A DNA stretch of 49,666 nt from Candidatus Gastranaerophilales bacterium (GCA_944322955.1 CALUQQ010000096.1:1-49666); one strand, 5' to 3'; shown: positions 24,513 through 33,735, counted from the first letter of the stretch. Made by a program: numbers and translations. Notes: generated by a model from the sequence alone, not told the origin.

Positions 24513-25160
24513 TTATATCTTTATTATAATTAAATTTCTTGTGAAATTTTCCTTGAGAGGTAGTTGGTATTCAATAATATCAATTACCTTTGCGTTATAT
24601 TTTTTTAGAACCTTGTCAGCGTCTAAAATTTCTTCCGGCGTTTTTTTAGATTTATAAGCAATGAAATATCCGTTTTTTTTCAATAAAGGCAGGGCATATA
24701 AGCAGATTTTATCAAGTGAAGCAACCGCACGGGAGGTGATTATGTCGAATTTTTCCGTGAGTTTTTCTGCCCTTTCGCAAACAGGAGTTAAGTTCATAAT
24801 ATTAAGTTTCTGCTTGATATTTTCTAATGCATTAATTTTTTTCCTTATGCTGTCAAGTGCCGTGACTTTTAAGTCGGGGTAGGTTATTGCAATCGGTACT
24901 GCAGGAAAACCTCCGCCTGTTCCGATATCTAGAACATTTATACCCTCACCTGATTTTTTAATACCCGTATTTTGTGTTGAAATTTTGCCCTCTTGCAAAG
25001 GCAGGGGGTAATATTTTTCAAAAAATTTTTCAATAGAAAGGCTGTCAACAACATGTTTTTCCCATAAAAATTTTTCGTCATTTTTTGAAATAAGATTCAA
25101 AGCTGCGTTTAGCTCCAAAAATGTGCGCATATAGTCGTTGTAAAATTCTTTATTTCTCAA
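24513..25160 (-). CDS. rsmG: 16S rRNA m7G527 methyltransferase
   Basis: Methylates N7 of G527 (E. coli numbering) in 16S rRNA using SAM. The 215-residue protein has the RsmG hallmarks: NLISKNDEKFLWEKHVVDS, the SAM motif VLDIGTGGGFPAVPIAI (76-92), and ITSRAVASLDKICLYALPLL. A low-complexity insertion (about residues 53-72) precedes the SAM motif. Its start overlaps the end of the upstream STAND-like gene by 11 bases, so the two are probably co-transcribed. It is not linked to mnmG/gidA here, unlike in many bacteria. Confidence 0.94.
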   Translation of the reverse strand: MRNKEFYNDYMRTFLELNAALNLISKNDEKFLWEKHVVDSLSIEKFFEKYYPLPLQEGKISTQNTGIKKSGEGINVLDIGTGGGFPAVPIAITYPDLKVTALDSIRKKINALENIKQKLNIMNLTPVCERAEKLTEKFDIITSRAVASLDKICLYALPLLKKNGYFIAYKSKKTPEEILDADKVLKKYNAKVIDIIEYQLPLKENFTRNLIIIKI

Positions 25161-27552
25161 GTTCGTTAAACCTTTCTTCTCCGACGCGCATTTTTATATC
25201 TTCTATCCTTTGGAGAATTTTTTGTGCATTTTCTTTGTAAATACCGTCTTTTGCAAAGTTGTAGGCCGTTTTGTAGTTTTTAAGCGCAAGAGAGTTTTCT
25301 TTTCTGTTGAAATAAAAGTCCCCCAGCGCTGTTGCGGCGGAAATTATATAGAATGGTTCAGCAAGTGTATTTGCGTAGTGCATGGCTTTTGTAAAGTATT
25401 CTAAAGCATAATCAGGATTCTTTGCAGAATATATTTCAGCAAGTTTTATGCAGGAAGAGTATAGTCCGTTAATATTTTGGGTTTGTTCATCCAGTTTTAT
25501 GCTTTCCAGATAATATTTTATTGCTGATTCTGTTTTTCCGAGATCGTCATATAAAAGCGCAAGTGCAGAAATTGAGCCGGAAAGGCATGGATTATTTTTG
25601 GGGTTTGAATCAAGTGTTATACATTTTTTGTAATATTCAACCGCTGTTTTTTCGTCGTTTAGGTCTTCGTTTACCGCCGCAAATTTGTAATATAATTCGG
25701 ACAGAACACTTTTACTGATGTTTACTGGATTTATTTCAAGTGCTTTTTTGCAATAATTGAAAATAATATTGCTGTCTGTGTTAAGGTTTGCAAGCGCGTT
25801 CAAAACTTTTATCCTCAGTTCGTCCGAAATATTGTTTTTTTCGATTTCCAACAGAAGCGATTTTGCATTGTCACGTTTGAATGTCATGTAAAAAATATTT
25901 GCTATATTGTATTTTGTTTCATTAATTTTTTCGGTATCGCCTGTTGAAGAATAAAATTCTCCTGCCATTTCGTAATATTTTTGGGCATCGTACCAGTCTG
26001 AGATATTTTGGTAATTTTGTGCAAGTTTTGTATAAATATTCGGCAGGTATGTGTAATAATCCTCATCATTTTTACGGTTAAGTGCTTTTAAATAGAGTGA
26101 AATAGCATGTTTATAGTTAAAAGCTGTTTCTTCATGTTTTGCCTTATTCATCAAATCAGTCAGAGAAAGTTTTTCTTCTTCTTTTTCTTCTTTTTTGCGT
26201 TCATCCCGTATGGTCAAAAAGTCTTTTATTGAATCGGCAATCTTATCCAGCACTCCTGTTTCATCATCGTCAAAGATAAAGGTCATTTTTTGGATTTGTT
26301 CGTCTTTGGTTTCTTTTTGCGGCTGAGAGAGTTTAAGGTTTTCTGCTTCTTTTGTGTATTCAAGAGTTTCGGCTTTTTGAGTTATATCTTGGGCTTTAAC
26401 AAAGCGTGTTCTCGGGATAAATGTAGAATGGTATTCGATTTCGTTGCGCATAGTCTGCCGAGATATCAGCAAATCTCTTTCCAGCGGTTTGAGCGGCAAT
26501 TGGGTATTATAAAGATCAACGCATCCTGTGTGAATTTTTATCGCAACGTTTTGCGGAATAGAGTTGTCTGCAATTTTTTTGTAATAATCTTGCAGCCAAA
26601 TGTATTCACCTGATTTTGAAAGCAAAAGATTGTTTATGAAGAAAATCATTTTTTCTTCGTTCCAAAGGTGAAGCGTTTTGGCAAGTTTTACGCTTACTGG
26701 GTGTCTTATTACCGTTAAAAACCTGAACAAATGTCCGCTGACCGGATCAACAAGCGCCAGAGCTTCTCTTAAAATAAAGTCATTAAAGGTTAAAAAGCTT
26801 TTGGTGAATCCGTCAATAAAGCTAACGAGGTTAAGATTTCGGAGTTTCATAATTTTTAAAGACAAAGTTACATAGAAAAAATAGCCTCTTGTTATTTTGT
26901 ATAACTCATCCGACAACGGTCCGATTTGTTTGAAGTCTTCCGATCTCAGGTATTTTTCAAAAATTGATTTTTGCAGCGCGAGAGCTGTTACTTTTTCGTA
27001 ATTTAATCTGCCGTCAAAATCGTTCATGTCAAATACTCTTGCAATGAGAATTACTTTAATGTTTTTTATCCCGCAAAGGTGGGTGATGAATCCGAGAATT
27101 TCAGGCTTGTTCAATTTTAAAATGGCTTCAAAAGAGTTTATAATCACTACTGCCGGTCTGTTCATTGATTGAAAATAAGCATTAATTTTTTGGGTAAAAT
27201 TTTCCGTTTTGATTTTTGGAATGTCAATTTTTTCAAGTGCCGTAAGTTTTTTAAATTCTTCAAAGAAACTCAAAAGGATATCATCAAGAATTGTCGTTTC
27301 AAAACATTCGTATTCCAAAATAACAGCCTGTTCATTAAGTGAAGTCATCAACGTATGGTGCACAATACTTGTTTTCCCCGTGCCTAAAAAACCGTTTACA
27401 AGCAGCAGGTGTTTATTTTCATCGGAGAGAAAATCGTATATTTTCTCAATTTGTTTCTGGTTGTTTTCCAGTAAAAATTGGTTTATTCCGCTCAACTCGT
27501 TTTTTAAAAGTGATTTTTTGTCAAATTCAGGATTGGTAAATTTGTTTTCCAT
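25150..27552 (-). CDS. STAND-like NTPase with C-terminal TPR repeats
   Basis: An 800-residue protein. Residues 30-240 are a P-loop NTPase domain: Walker A GFLGTGKT (54-61), and a Walker B-like strand VVIINSFEAI (135-144) where the usual aspartate is Asn139. The next 200 residues are helical, like the winged-helix and helical parts of STAND ATPases. An acidic-basic linker (about 420-475) leads to at least seven TPR units (475-790; for example AVEYYKKCITLD, AIKYYLESIKLD, ALEYFTKAMHYA). STAND proteins couple ligand sensing by repeats to an effector; no enzymatic effector domain is apparent here. The ATG at 27552 lacks a Shine-Dalgarno. Confidence 0.75.
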   Translation of the reverse strand: MENKFTNPEFDKKSLLKNELSGINQFLLENNQKQIEKIYDFLSDENKHLLLVNGFLGTGKTSIVHHTLMTSLNEQAVILEYECFETTILDDILLSFFEEFKKLTALEKIDIPKIKTENFTQKINAYFQSMNRPAVVIINSFEAILKLNKPEILGFITHLCGIKNIKVILIARVFDMNDFDGRLNYEKVTALALQKSIFEKYLRSEDFKQIGPLSDELYKITRGYFFYVTLSLKIMKLRNLNLVSFIDGFTKSFLTFNDFILREALALVDPVSGHLFRFLTVIRHPVSVKLAKTLHLWNEEKMIFFINNLLLSKSGEYIWLQDYYKKIADNSIPQNVAIKIHTGCVDLYNTQLPLKPLERDLLISRQTMRNEIEYHSTFIPRTRFVKAQDITQKAETLEYTKEAENLKLSQPQKETKDEQIQKMTFIFDDDETGVLDKIADSIKDFLTIRDERKKEEKEEEKLSLTDLMNKAKHEETAFNYKHAISLYLKALNRKNDEDYYTYLPNIYTKLAQNYQNISDWYDAQKYYEMAGEFYSSTGDTEKINETKYNIANIFYMTFKRDNAKSLLLEIEKNNISDELRIKVLNALANLNTDSNIIFNYCKKALEINPVNISKSVLSELYYKFAAVNEDLNDEKTAVEYYKKCITLDSNPKNNPCLSGSISALALLYDDLGKTESAIKYYLESIKLDEQTQNINGLYSSCIKLAEIYSAKNPDYALEYFTKAMHYANTLAEPFYIISAATALGDFYFNRKENSLALKNYKTAYNFAKDGIYKENAQKILQRIEDIKMRVGEERFNELEK

Positions 27553-27558
27553 AAAGCT

Positions 27559-27587
27559 ATATTAAATGATTTTACATTTTTTTGCAA
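27559..27587 (-). promoter_or_regulatory. Promoter of the STAND-like gene
   Basis: Minus strand: TTGCAA (27587-27582), 17 bases, TAATAT (27564-27559), then six bases to the ATG. Predicted +1 at the A of the ATG. Confidence 0.55.
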
Positions 27588-27602
27588 ATTTATTTTAAAT
27601 AA

Positions 27603-27631
27603 TTGCACTTTGATTTTTTTGATAGTATTAT
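27603..27631 (+). promoter_or_regulatory. Promoter of the envelope operon
   Basis: TTGCAC (27603-27608), 17 bases, TATTAT (27626-27631). Start near 27638, leader of about 17 bases with GGGGAA before the 34-codon ORF. Confidence 0.65.
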
Positions 27632-27654
27632 ATTAGTAATAAACGGGGAAAATA

Positions 27655-27759
27655 ATGGAATTTTTCAGAAAAAATCAAAGGATAATAGTAGCCGTAATTG
27701 CAGTAACATTTATAGCCTGGACAGTCGGGCTTATGCTGCTTCCGGTTTTAGTAAAATGA
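27655..27759 (+). CDS. 34-residue single-pass membrane peptide, unknown
   Basis: A short gene with strong local support: a promoter 24 bases upstream, GGGGAA before the ATG, and a TGA stop that overlaps the ATG of the M23 gene as ATGA. The peptide has a basic start (MEFFRKNQR), one hydrophobic helix (IIVAVIAVTFIAWTVGLMLL) and ends PVLVK. The start resembles the N-terminal membrane anchor of SurA/PpiD-type chaperones, but the rest of such a protein is absent. It may be a stand-alone small membrane protein or a leader whose translation sets expression of the M23 gene. Confidence 0.65.
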   Translation: MEFFRKNQRIIVAVIAVTFIAWTVGLMLLPVLVK

Positions 27760-28880
27760 ATATAACAAGAACTCTAAAAACAGTATCAATAATGCTTTCA
27801 GCGGTGCTTGTGTTTAATTTAGCGGCAGTACCGTCGGTTTTTGGCGCCACAAACGTTGAACAAAAACAAAAACAGACGAAAGAAAAAATCCGGCAGTTGA
27901 AAATTTTGGAAAATGCCGAAAAAAGTAAACTCGTAAAGAATCAGCAAAAGCTTGAAAATACTTCAAATAATCTTCAAGCTTCTAAAAATCAGTATAATTC
28001 AATTGAAAATCAGCTGAATTCGCTGGAAGCTCAGCTTGCAGATGCTAACCGGGAATTCAATACAATTGACGGAAAGTTAAAACAGCGTATTCGGCAGGTT
28101 TTTAAATCCCAGCGGACCGGCATGTTTGAACTTATTTTGTCAGCTAAAGATTTGAATTCACTTTTGGATGTTATTTATTTTGAACGGCTGATTATAAGAA
28201 ACGATTATAAACATATGATGGCTGTAAAAGATAAGGCTCAAAAGATTTCGCAAATGAAAAAAGATGTGGAAGAAAAGAAAAAATATCTTGCACAGTCAAT
28301 TAAATCGATCAATTCCCAGCAGCGTGACATAGAGCGCGCAATTGCTCAGAATAGGAATATGATTAACAAGCTTAAAACTGACAGACGTTATTATGAGCAA
28401 ACCGAACGCGAGCTTGCCAGACAGTCTGATAATTTGCAGACAATGATAAGTAAAAAGCCGCAGGATACCTCAGTGAAGGTTTCTTCCTCCGGTTTTTTGA
28501 AACCAATAAGCGGCAAAATAACATCTCCTTTCGGCTGGAGAACGCATCCTATATTTAACAGCAGAACATTTCATTCCGGTGTTGATATAGGAGGTCCGAA
28601 TTATGGCAACATTATGGCGTCAAATGCCGGCAAGGTTATATATTCCGGCTGGTACGGAGGCTACGGCAAGGTCGTAATTATAGATCACGGCACGATTAAC
28701 GGTAATCCTATGACGACTTTATACGCTCATATGTCGACTATAAAGGTAAAACAGGGTGATTACGTTAAAAAAGGCCAGGTTGTCGGTTTGGAAGGGACAA
28801 CGGGTTACAGTACAGGCCCGCATTGTCATTTTGAAGTGAGAATTAACGGTAAGCCCAACAACCCGTTAAATTATATATAA
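27756..28880 (+). CDS. EnvC-like M23 (LytM) peptidase or hydrolase activator
   Basis: A 374-residue exported protein. Signal peptide 1-31, long coiled coil (about 34-240, rich in Lys/Gln/Glu), then a LytM domain from about 255. Zinc ligands are intact: His273 and Asp277 (FHSGVDIGG), His325 (YAHMST) and the HCH pair ending in His358. It may therefore cut peptidoglycan itself, unlike E. coli EnvC, whose LytM site is degenerate. The coiled-coil plus LytM design is that of FtsX-dependent partners, and ftsEX lies 5 kb upstream. Start chosen at 27756 because it overlaps the preceding small ORF and begins the signal peptide. Confidence 0.9.
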   Translation: MNITRTLKTVSIMLSAVLVFNLAAVPSVFGATNVEQKQKQTKEKIRQLKILENAEKSKLVKNQQKLENTSNNLQASKNQYNSIENQLNSLEAQLADANREFNTIDGKLKQRIRQVFKSQRTGMFELILSAKDLNSLLDVIYFERLIIRNDYKHMMAVKDKAQKISQMKKDVEEKKKYLAQSIKSINSQQRDIERAIAQNRNMINKLKTDRRYYEQTERELARQSDNLQTMISKKPQDTSVKVSSSGFLKPISGKITSPFGWRTHPIFNSRTFHSGVDIGGPNYGNIMASNAGKVIYSGWYGGYGKVVIIDHGTINGNPMTTLYAHMSTIKVKQGDYVKKGQVVGLEGTTGYSTGPHCHFEVRINGKPNNPLNYI

Positions 28881-28885
28881 GAAGG

Positions 28886-31153
28886 ATGAAATTGAAAAAA
28901 ATTATATCAATACTGTTAATATTTGTAATGACCTGTTCAGGTGCTCTTGCGGCGGATCAGGTCGAAAAGATTTATAATGATTTAAACAATATTGATCAAA
29001 AATTTTTTGAATCCGCAGTTATTCCCGATCCTGATGTAAAAGTCGAAAATTCAGACGAGCAGCAGTATTCTGAAGATCAGCCTAAAACTGAAAAACACAT
29101 GCCGCTTTTCAAAAAAACAAGATTAAAAATTCAAAAAGCTTGGTCTGACCGCGGAAAACGCATTGAAGCGAAAAGATTGCAGAAAGAAGCTGAACAATCA
29201 GATATTGAGCGCGGCGAAAGCGAGATTAAAGACGATATTGATATGGAAATGCAGGAGATGGAAGAAACTTTCGGGTTTGATAACCATTATAGTGCATCTC
29301 TTTCGGATATCAAAAAACAGAACAAAGAAGAATCTTCAACTCATATATTCCAAATTTCCCGAAAAAAAGATAAAACCGATGAGACACTGGAATTGACAGG
29401 CGGGGTTAAAGAACAGGCAACAGAAAATGAAATGGTTCTTGATTGCGAGAATGTTATTTTCAATGAAAAAACAGGCGACATTGAAGCTGTAGGAAATCCG
29501 GTTTTGAATTTTCCACCTCAAAAAGTTCAGCTTTCGGCTGACAAAATGATTTATAACAGAGATTCAAATATCCTCAAAGCCATTGGAAATGTTGTTTTGA
29601 CCCGTGACAGTGTGCCGGTTCAGGGTGATTATATACAGGTAAATATGAATGAAGAAAACATATTTATGGATAATGTATCTCTTGAAACCGCAACGATGAA
29701 AATTCGTGCAAAAAAGGCCGAAAGCGATAATAATCAGTTGGTTTTGTCTAACGGTAATATGCATTCCGAACAATCGCAAAAATTCAGATTTGTGTCAAGA
29801 GTTGCAGGGCCTAATTTTATTGATATGATTATCGACGAAAAGGATAAAAACGAATTTTTGTCAGGAGAAAATGCAAAATTCAAAATATCAGCTTCTGAAA
29901 TTTTTATAGATGCCCAAAAAGATCATGACAGGGTTCAGATGAAGGAAGGTGAAGTTTATTATAATGACAAATATTTGTTCACGTTGCCTTCGTTTACTGC
30001 ACATACAAATAAAGAGCAGGAGTATTTTGAAGCAAATTATCCGGAATTGGGCGCAATATCAAAATTCGGTATGTTCGCCGGACCCGGATTTGTATTTGAC
30101 ACACCGTTCGGATCTGTTTTAAAACTTATTCCGTTATTGAATTATAAAGATGAATTAGGTTTTGGCGGCGCCGTAAAATACAGAACGGCGTTTAACCAAA
30201 CATATGCAATGTATGGTTCGGGTTCAGACATTTTCATGTTTAAAGGCAAACAGGAACTTGATGATAATTTGTATTTGCAATACGGTTCAAATGCTTATTT
30301 GAACGAATGGTTTTTAGGCCGCAGAATGCCTAAATATTTGGCTGAACTTGTTTATGAAAAAGGCAGAACGATAAATGATTTTCTTGTAGAGGGGAAACCG
30401 TTGAATTTCAGACACAGAGCGTCAGCCGCATTTGCTGAAGACGGAAAATATAATATGCATTCTGAAAATCTTGCAGCAACAGGTACATCGACAACCCGTT
30501 TCAGGTATATGGCTCAGGCTGACATGCCTTTTTATCGGTACAAAGATAAAGCAAAACGCAAGGCATTAGACATATCTCTTGTAATGCAAGGTTCGGCAGC
30601 TCTTTACGGAACAGGCGATACCCAGTTTATCGGGCGAATTGGACCGAGAATTCACACCCAGTATAAATACTGGATGCAGGATATAGGTTATTTCCAGTCA
30701 GCTTATGACGATCAAACACCTATGCCGGTATATGACACCTACCGTTACGGTAATTCTAATGTATATATAAGAGAAGCATTTCGTATTAACAAATATCTTT
30801 CCGTAGGCTGGTCCGGTTCTTTGACGCTTACCGGTGATTCTCCTAACGGTGAAATCTTCCAGGAAAATGCGTTCATATTTTCACTAGGTCCTGATGATTT
30901 AAAACTAAATTTGGGTTATGACTTTATGCGTCAGACAACATATTTTTCAATTGCTTTGAGTCTTGATTCAAAAAGTTCAGAAGTTGAATTTGATAAAATG
31001 GTTATAAAAAATCCGGAAAGAGTAGGTCAATCAGACAGCAGTGATGACAGCGTTGCTTTTGAGCAGAGCAGTGCCGCCTTAAATACCGCAGCAAAACGTT
31101 ATGAATATGCACAGGTTATTAATATAGAAGATCCGAGTAAGGAAAGCATATAA
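28886..31153 (+). CDS. lptD: LPS-assembly outer membrane protein LptD
   Basis: A 755-residue protein with a signal peptide (core IISILLIFVMTCSGALAA). After a charged region (30-165) comes an OstA/LptA-like periplasmic domain: CENVIFNEKTGDIEAVGNPV, LSADKMIYNRDSNILKAIGNVVLTRD, GDYIQVNMNEENIFMDNVSL. The last 400 residues form the beta-barrel, with many aromatic-flanked strands. It inserts LPS into the outer membrane. Divergent from proteobacterial LptD, as expected for distant diderms. Five bases after the M23 gene, and followed by lpxI and lpxB, so assembly and synthesis genes share an operon. Confidence 0.85.
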   Translation: MKLKKIISILLIFVMTCSGALAADQVEKIYNDLNNIDQKFFESAVIPDPDVKVENSDEQQYSEDQPKTEKHMPLFKKTRLKIQKAWSDRGKRIEAKRLQKEAEQSDIERGESEIKDDIDMEMQEMEETFGFDNHYSASLSDIKKQNKEESSTHIFQISRKKDKTDETLELTGGVKEQATENEMVLDCENVIFNEKTGDIEAVGNPVLNFPPQKVQLSADKMIYNRDSNILKAIGNVVLTRDSVPVQGDYIQVNMNEENIFMDNVSLETATMKIRAKKAESDNNQLVLSNGNMHSEQSQKFRFVSRVAGPNFIDMIIDEKDKNEFLSGENAKFKISASEIFIDAQKDHDRVQMKEGEVYYNDKYLFTLPSFTAHTNKEQEYFEANYPELGAISKFGMFAGPGFVFDTPFGSVLKLIPLLNYKDELGFGGAVKYRTAFNQTYAMYGSGSDIFMFKGKQELDDNLYLQYGSNAYLNEWFLGRRMPKYLAELVYEKGRTINDFLVEGKPLNFRHRASAAFAEDGKYNMHSENLAATGTSTTRFRYMAQADMPFYRYKDKAKRKALDISLVMQGSAALYGTGDTQFIGRIGPRIHTQYKYWMQDIGYFQSAYDDQTPMPVYDTYRYGNSNVYIREAFRINKYLSVGWSGSLTLTGDSPNGEIFQENAFIFSLGPDDLKLNLGYDFMRQTTYFSIALSLDSKSSEVEFDKMVIKNPERVGQSDSSDDSVAFEQSSAALNTAAKRYEYAQVINIEDPSKESI

Positions 31154-31155
31154 AT

Positions 31156-31779
31156 ATGGCTAAATTGAAAAAATTAAAAGACGAATTGATTTATTGCGGT
31201 AAAATAGCCGGCCAAAAAAATTTTACGCCGGGTGTTTCCGGAAATTTATCTGCCAGATACGGTGATGATATTCTTATAACCGTGTCAGGGTCGGCAAACG
31301 GCTATTTGTCAGATGAAGATTTTGTTTTGATGGATTTTTGCGGAAATTCGCTTGAAAAGGGTAAAAAACCTTCAAGCGAAAAGATGCTGCATGTTGAATT
31401 TTATAAAACGAGGCCGGATATTAATTATATTATACATGTTCATGCACCGTATTTAAGTACGTTTGCGGCCTGCAGAAAAGCGCTGGATGAGCCGGTTATG
31501 GCAGAAAATGTATTTTATTTTGGCCAAATTCCTCTTGCAGAATATGGTTTGCCGTCGTCAAAAGATCTTGTCGAAAAGACTGCGCGGTATTTTAAGGATT
31601 ACGATGCTGTTTTGATGGCAAATCACGGTTTTATAACCGGCGGGAAAACGCTTATGGATGCATATTTAAAGTTGGAACTTGCGGAATCTTATGCGCAGGT
31701 TGTATTTAATTCAAAACTAATGGGCGGCGCGGCGCTGCTGGATAACAATCAGGTAGAAGATATATTAAAGTTGAGGTAA
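31156..31779 (+). CDS. Class II aldolase/adducin-family protein
   Basis: A 207-residue zinc aldolase of the FucA/AraD family. The pattern matches L-fuculose-1-phosphate aldolase: GNLSARYGDDILITVSG, catalytic Glu75 (SSEKMLH), zinc ligands His94 and His96 (IIHVHAPY) and His157 (MANHGF). These enzymes split sugar phosphates to DHAP and an aldehyde. The exact sugar is unknown. Its place between lptD and lpxI is unusual and suggests a role in making or recycling an LPS sugar, or simply a passenger gene. Confidence 0.88.
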   Translation: MAKLKKLKDELIYCGKIAGQKNFTPGVSGNLSARYGDDILITVSGSANGYLSDEDFVLMDFCGNSLEKGKKPSSEKMLHVEFYKTRPDINYIIHVHAPYLSTFAACRKALDEPVMAENVFYFGQIPLAEYGLPSSKDLVEKTARYFKDYDAVLMANHGFITGGKTLMDAYLKLELAESYAQVVFNSKLMGGAALLDNNQVEDILKLR

Positions 31780-31784
31780 TAAAA

Positions 31785-32600
31785 TTGTCAGTAATGTTGG
31801 AAAGTAAACAGGGATTAATAGCAGGCGACGGAATTTTGCCTGTAAAAATGGCACAGTATGCAAAAGAAAACGGGTTTGAAGTCGTTTGTATTTCACTTGC
31901 AAGCGACAATGTTAAACAGTTGAAAAAATATTGCGCAAGAGTTTATTCATGTCACCCAGGCGAGATTAATAGAATAGAAAAAATATTGAAAGAAGAACAA
32001 ATAAAACAGGCCACTTTTTTGGGCAAAGTACATAAACGCGTGCTTTTGCAGTTGTATAAATTTGATGCAAGAGCAATTGAACTTTTAAAAACAGTTAAAC
32101 GTCTTAATGACGATGAAGTTATGCTTTTGATTGTAGGTGAGTTTGAAAAAGCCGGAATTACCGTTCTTGACCAGACAATATTTATTAAGAATTTAATGAT
32201 ACCGGCAGGTGTGCTCGGGAAACACAAACCTACCTGCGAACAGCTTGAGGATGTTAATTATGGTTTTTGGCTTGCAAAAGAAATGGGCGGCGTTGATGTC
32301 GGACAGTCAGTTGTAATTAAAGATAAAATGATTATGGCGGTTGAAGCTATTGAAGGTACGGATGCATGTATAAAACGCGGTGCAAAACTTGCAAGAAAAA
32401 ACGCTTCAGTTATAAAAGTTTCTAAACCCAAACAAGATAAGCGTTTTGATATACCTGCAGTCGGGCTGAGAACGCTTAAAACTATGAAGCGCTATAAGGC
32501 GGATTTGCTCGCTGTTGAGGCAAATGAAACTATTATTGTTGATCAAGAAAAAGTTATAAAATTTGCAGATGATAATAACATTGTAATTATGGCAGTTTAA
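31785..32600 (+). CDS. lpxI: UDP-2,3-diacylglucosamine pyrophosphatase LpxI
   Basis: Hydrolyses UDP-2,3-diacylglucosamine to lipid X in lipid A synthesis; the LpxI type replaces LpxH in many diderms. The 271-residue protein shows the family start GLIAGDGILPVKMAQYAKENG, then LGKVHKRVLLQLYKFD and the C-terminal GGVDVGQSVVIKDKMIMAVEAIEGTD. I favour a TTG start at 31785, eight bases after GAGG; the next ATG is at 31794. Directly followed by lpxB, which uses its product. Confidence 0.92.
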   Translation: MSVMLESKQGLIAGDGILPVKMAQYAKENGFEVVCISLASDNVKQLKKYCARVYSCHPGEINRIEKILKEEQIKQATFLGKVHKRVLLQLYKFDARAIELLKTVKRLNDDEVMLLIVGEFEKAGITVLDQTIFIKNLMIPAGVLGKHKPTCEQLEDVNYGFWLAKEMGGVDVGQSVVIKDKMIMAVEAIEGTDACIKRGAKLARKNASVIKVSKPKQDKRFDIPAVGLRTLKTMKRYKADLLAVEANETIIVDQEKVIKFADDNNIVIMAV

Positions 32601-32604
32601 AAGT

Positions 32605-33735
32605 ATGAAAAAATTATTTGTAATGACAGGTGAATATTCAGGCGATATCCATGCCGCTCATGTTATATCGGAATTGAAAAAAATATATCCGGATGTTGAA
32701 ATTGAAGGTATCGGCGGTGAAAATTTAAAAAATCAGGGAGTAAAGTTATTTGCTGATCATTCAAAAATGTCTGCTGTTGGGATTTCACCTTTGATTTTGT
32801 GGAACCACTATAAGCTCGGGAAAAATGTCGTCAAATATTTGACGGAAGAATATAGGCCGGATCTTGTTTTGTGTATAGATTACGGGGCTTTTAATCTTAA
32901 TGTGGCAAAGTTTTTGAAACGTGCCGGTATAAAGGTGTTTTATTATATTCCTCCTCAAATTTGGGCAAGCCGCAAGTGGCGGATTAAGACTGTTAAAAAA
33001 TACGTTGATAAGGTTCTGTGTATTTTCCCGTTTGAAAAGCCAATGTATGAATTTTACAAAATACCGGCATATTATTGCGGACATCCTCTTGTCAGCCAGC
33101 TTGCACCAAAAGCCGATAGGATTGAATTCTTTAAAAAACACGGTTTTGATGTTAATAAAAAACTGGTGTCTGTTTTTCCGGGTTCAAGAACATTTGAATT
33201 AAAAGAATTGATGAATATTTTTATAAAATCTGCAAAAAAATTAAAGAAAAATCATCCGGATTTGCAGTTTTGTATATCTCAAGCTCCGAATTTGAAAGAT
33301 GAAGTTTATCATAAATATTTAAAAAATTCTGATTTCAAGGTTATCAAAGGAGAAAATCAGGCGCTTTTAAGCTGTTCTGATGCATTAATACTTGCCTCCG
33401 GCACAGTTGCGTTAGAAGCTTGTTTATATCAGGTTCCGATGATTATAGCATATAGGGGCCCTTATATTCTTTATTTGATTTATCTTTTAGTCCGTTGTAT
33501 CAAGCGGGTTTCGCTGCCAAATATTATTGCTGACAGATCTATTGTACCTGAACTTATTCAAAGTCGGGTAACAGTCGATAATATTGTTTATCAAACCGAA
33601 AAAAATCTTTTCAATACCTCGTATCGCGAAGATTTTATAAGGCAGTTAGAAGAAGTAAAATATTTGATGTCGGATAAGAATGCACCGTTTGAAGCCGCAA
33701 AACAAATTGCGGAAGAATTCCTTAATAATTCTTAA
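32605..33735 (+). CDS. lpxB: Lipid A disaccharide synthase
   Basis: A GT19 glycosyltransferase that joins lipid X to UDP-2,3-diacylglucosamine. The 376-residue protein has TGEYSGDIHAAHVISELKK, IDYGAFNLNVAKFLKRAGIKVFYYIPPQIWA, CGHPL and VFPGSRTFELKELMNIF, with ASGTVALEACLYQVPMIIAYR near the C-terminal sugar-nucleotide site. Full length. Last gene of the envelope operon. Confidence 0.96.
   Translation: MKKLFVMTGEYSGDIHAAHVISELKKIYPDVEIEGIGGENLKNQGVKLFADHSKMSAVGISPLILWNHYKLGKNVVKYLTEEYRPDLVLCIDYGAFNLNVAKFLKRAGIKVFYYIPPQIWASRKWRIKTVKKYVDKVLCIFPFEKPMYEFYKIPAYYCGHPLVSQLAPKADRIEFFKKHGFDVNKKLVSVFPGSRTFELKELMNIFIKSAKKLKKNHPDLQFCISQAPNLKDEVYHKYLKNSDFKVIKGENQALLSCSDALILASGTVALEACLYQVPMIIAYRGPYILYLIYLLVRCIKRVSLPNIIADRSIVPELIQSRVTVDNIVYQTEKNLFNTSYREDFIRQLEEVKYLMSDKNAPFEAAKQIAEEFLNNS

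Noticed and set aside
25150-27552. STAND-like gene as part of an antiphage island
   Set aside because: Neighbours are rsmG and envelope genes, with no nuclease, reverse transcriptase or other defence gene.
27603-27755. Long N-terminal extension of the M23 protein
   Set aside because: The extension runs through the promoter and the 34-codon ORF in another frame; the signal peptide begins at 27756.
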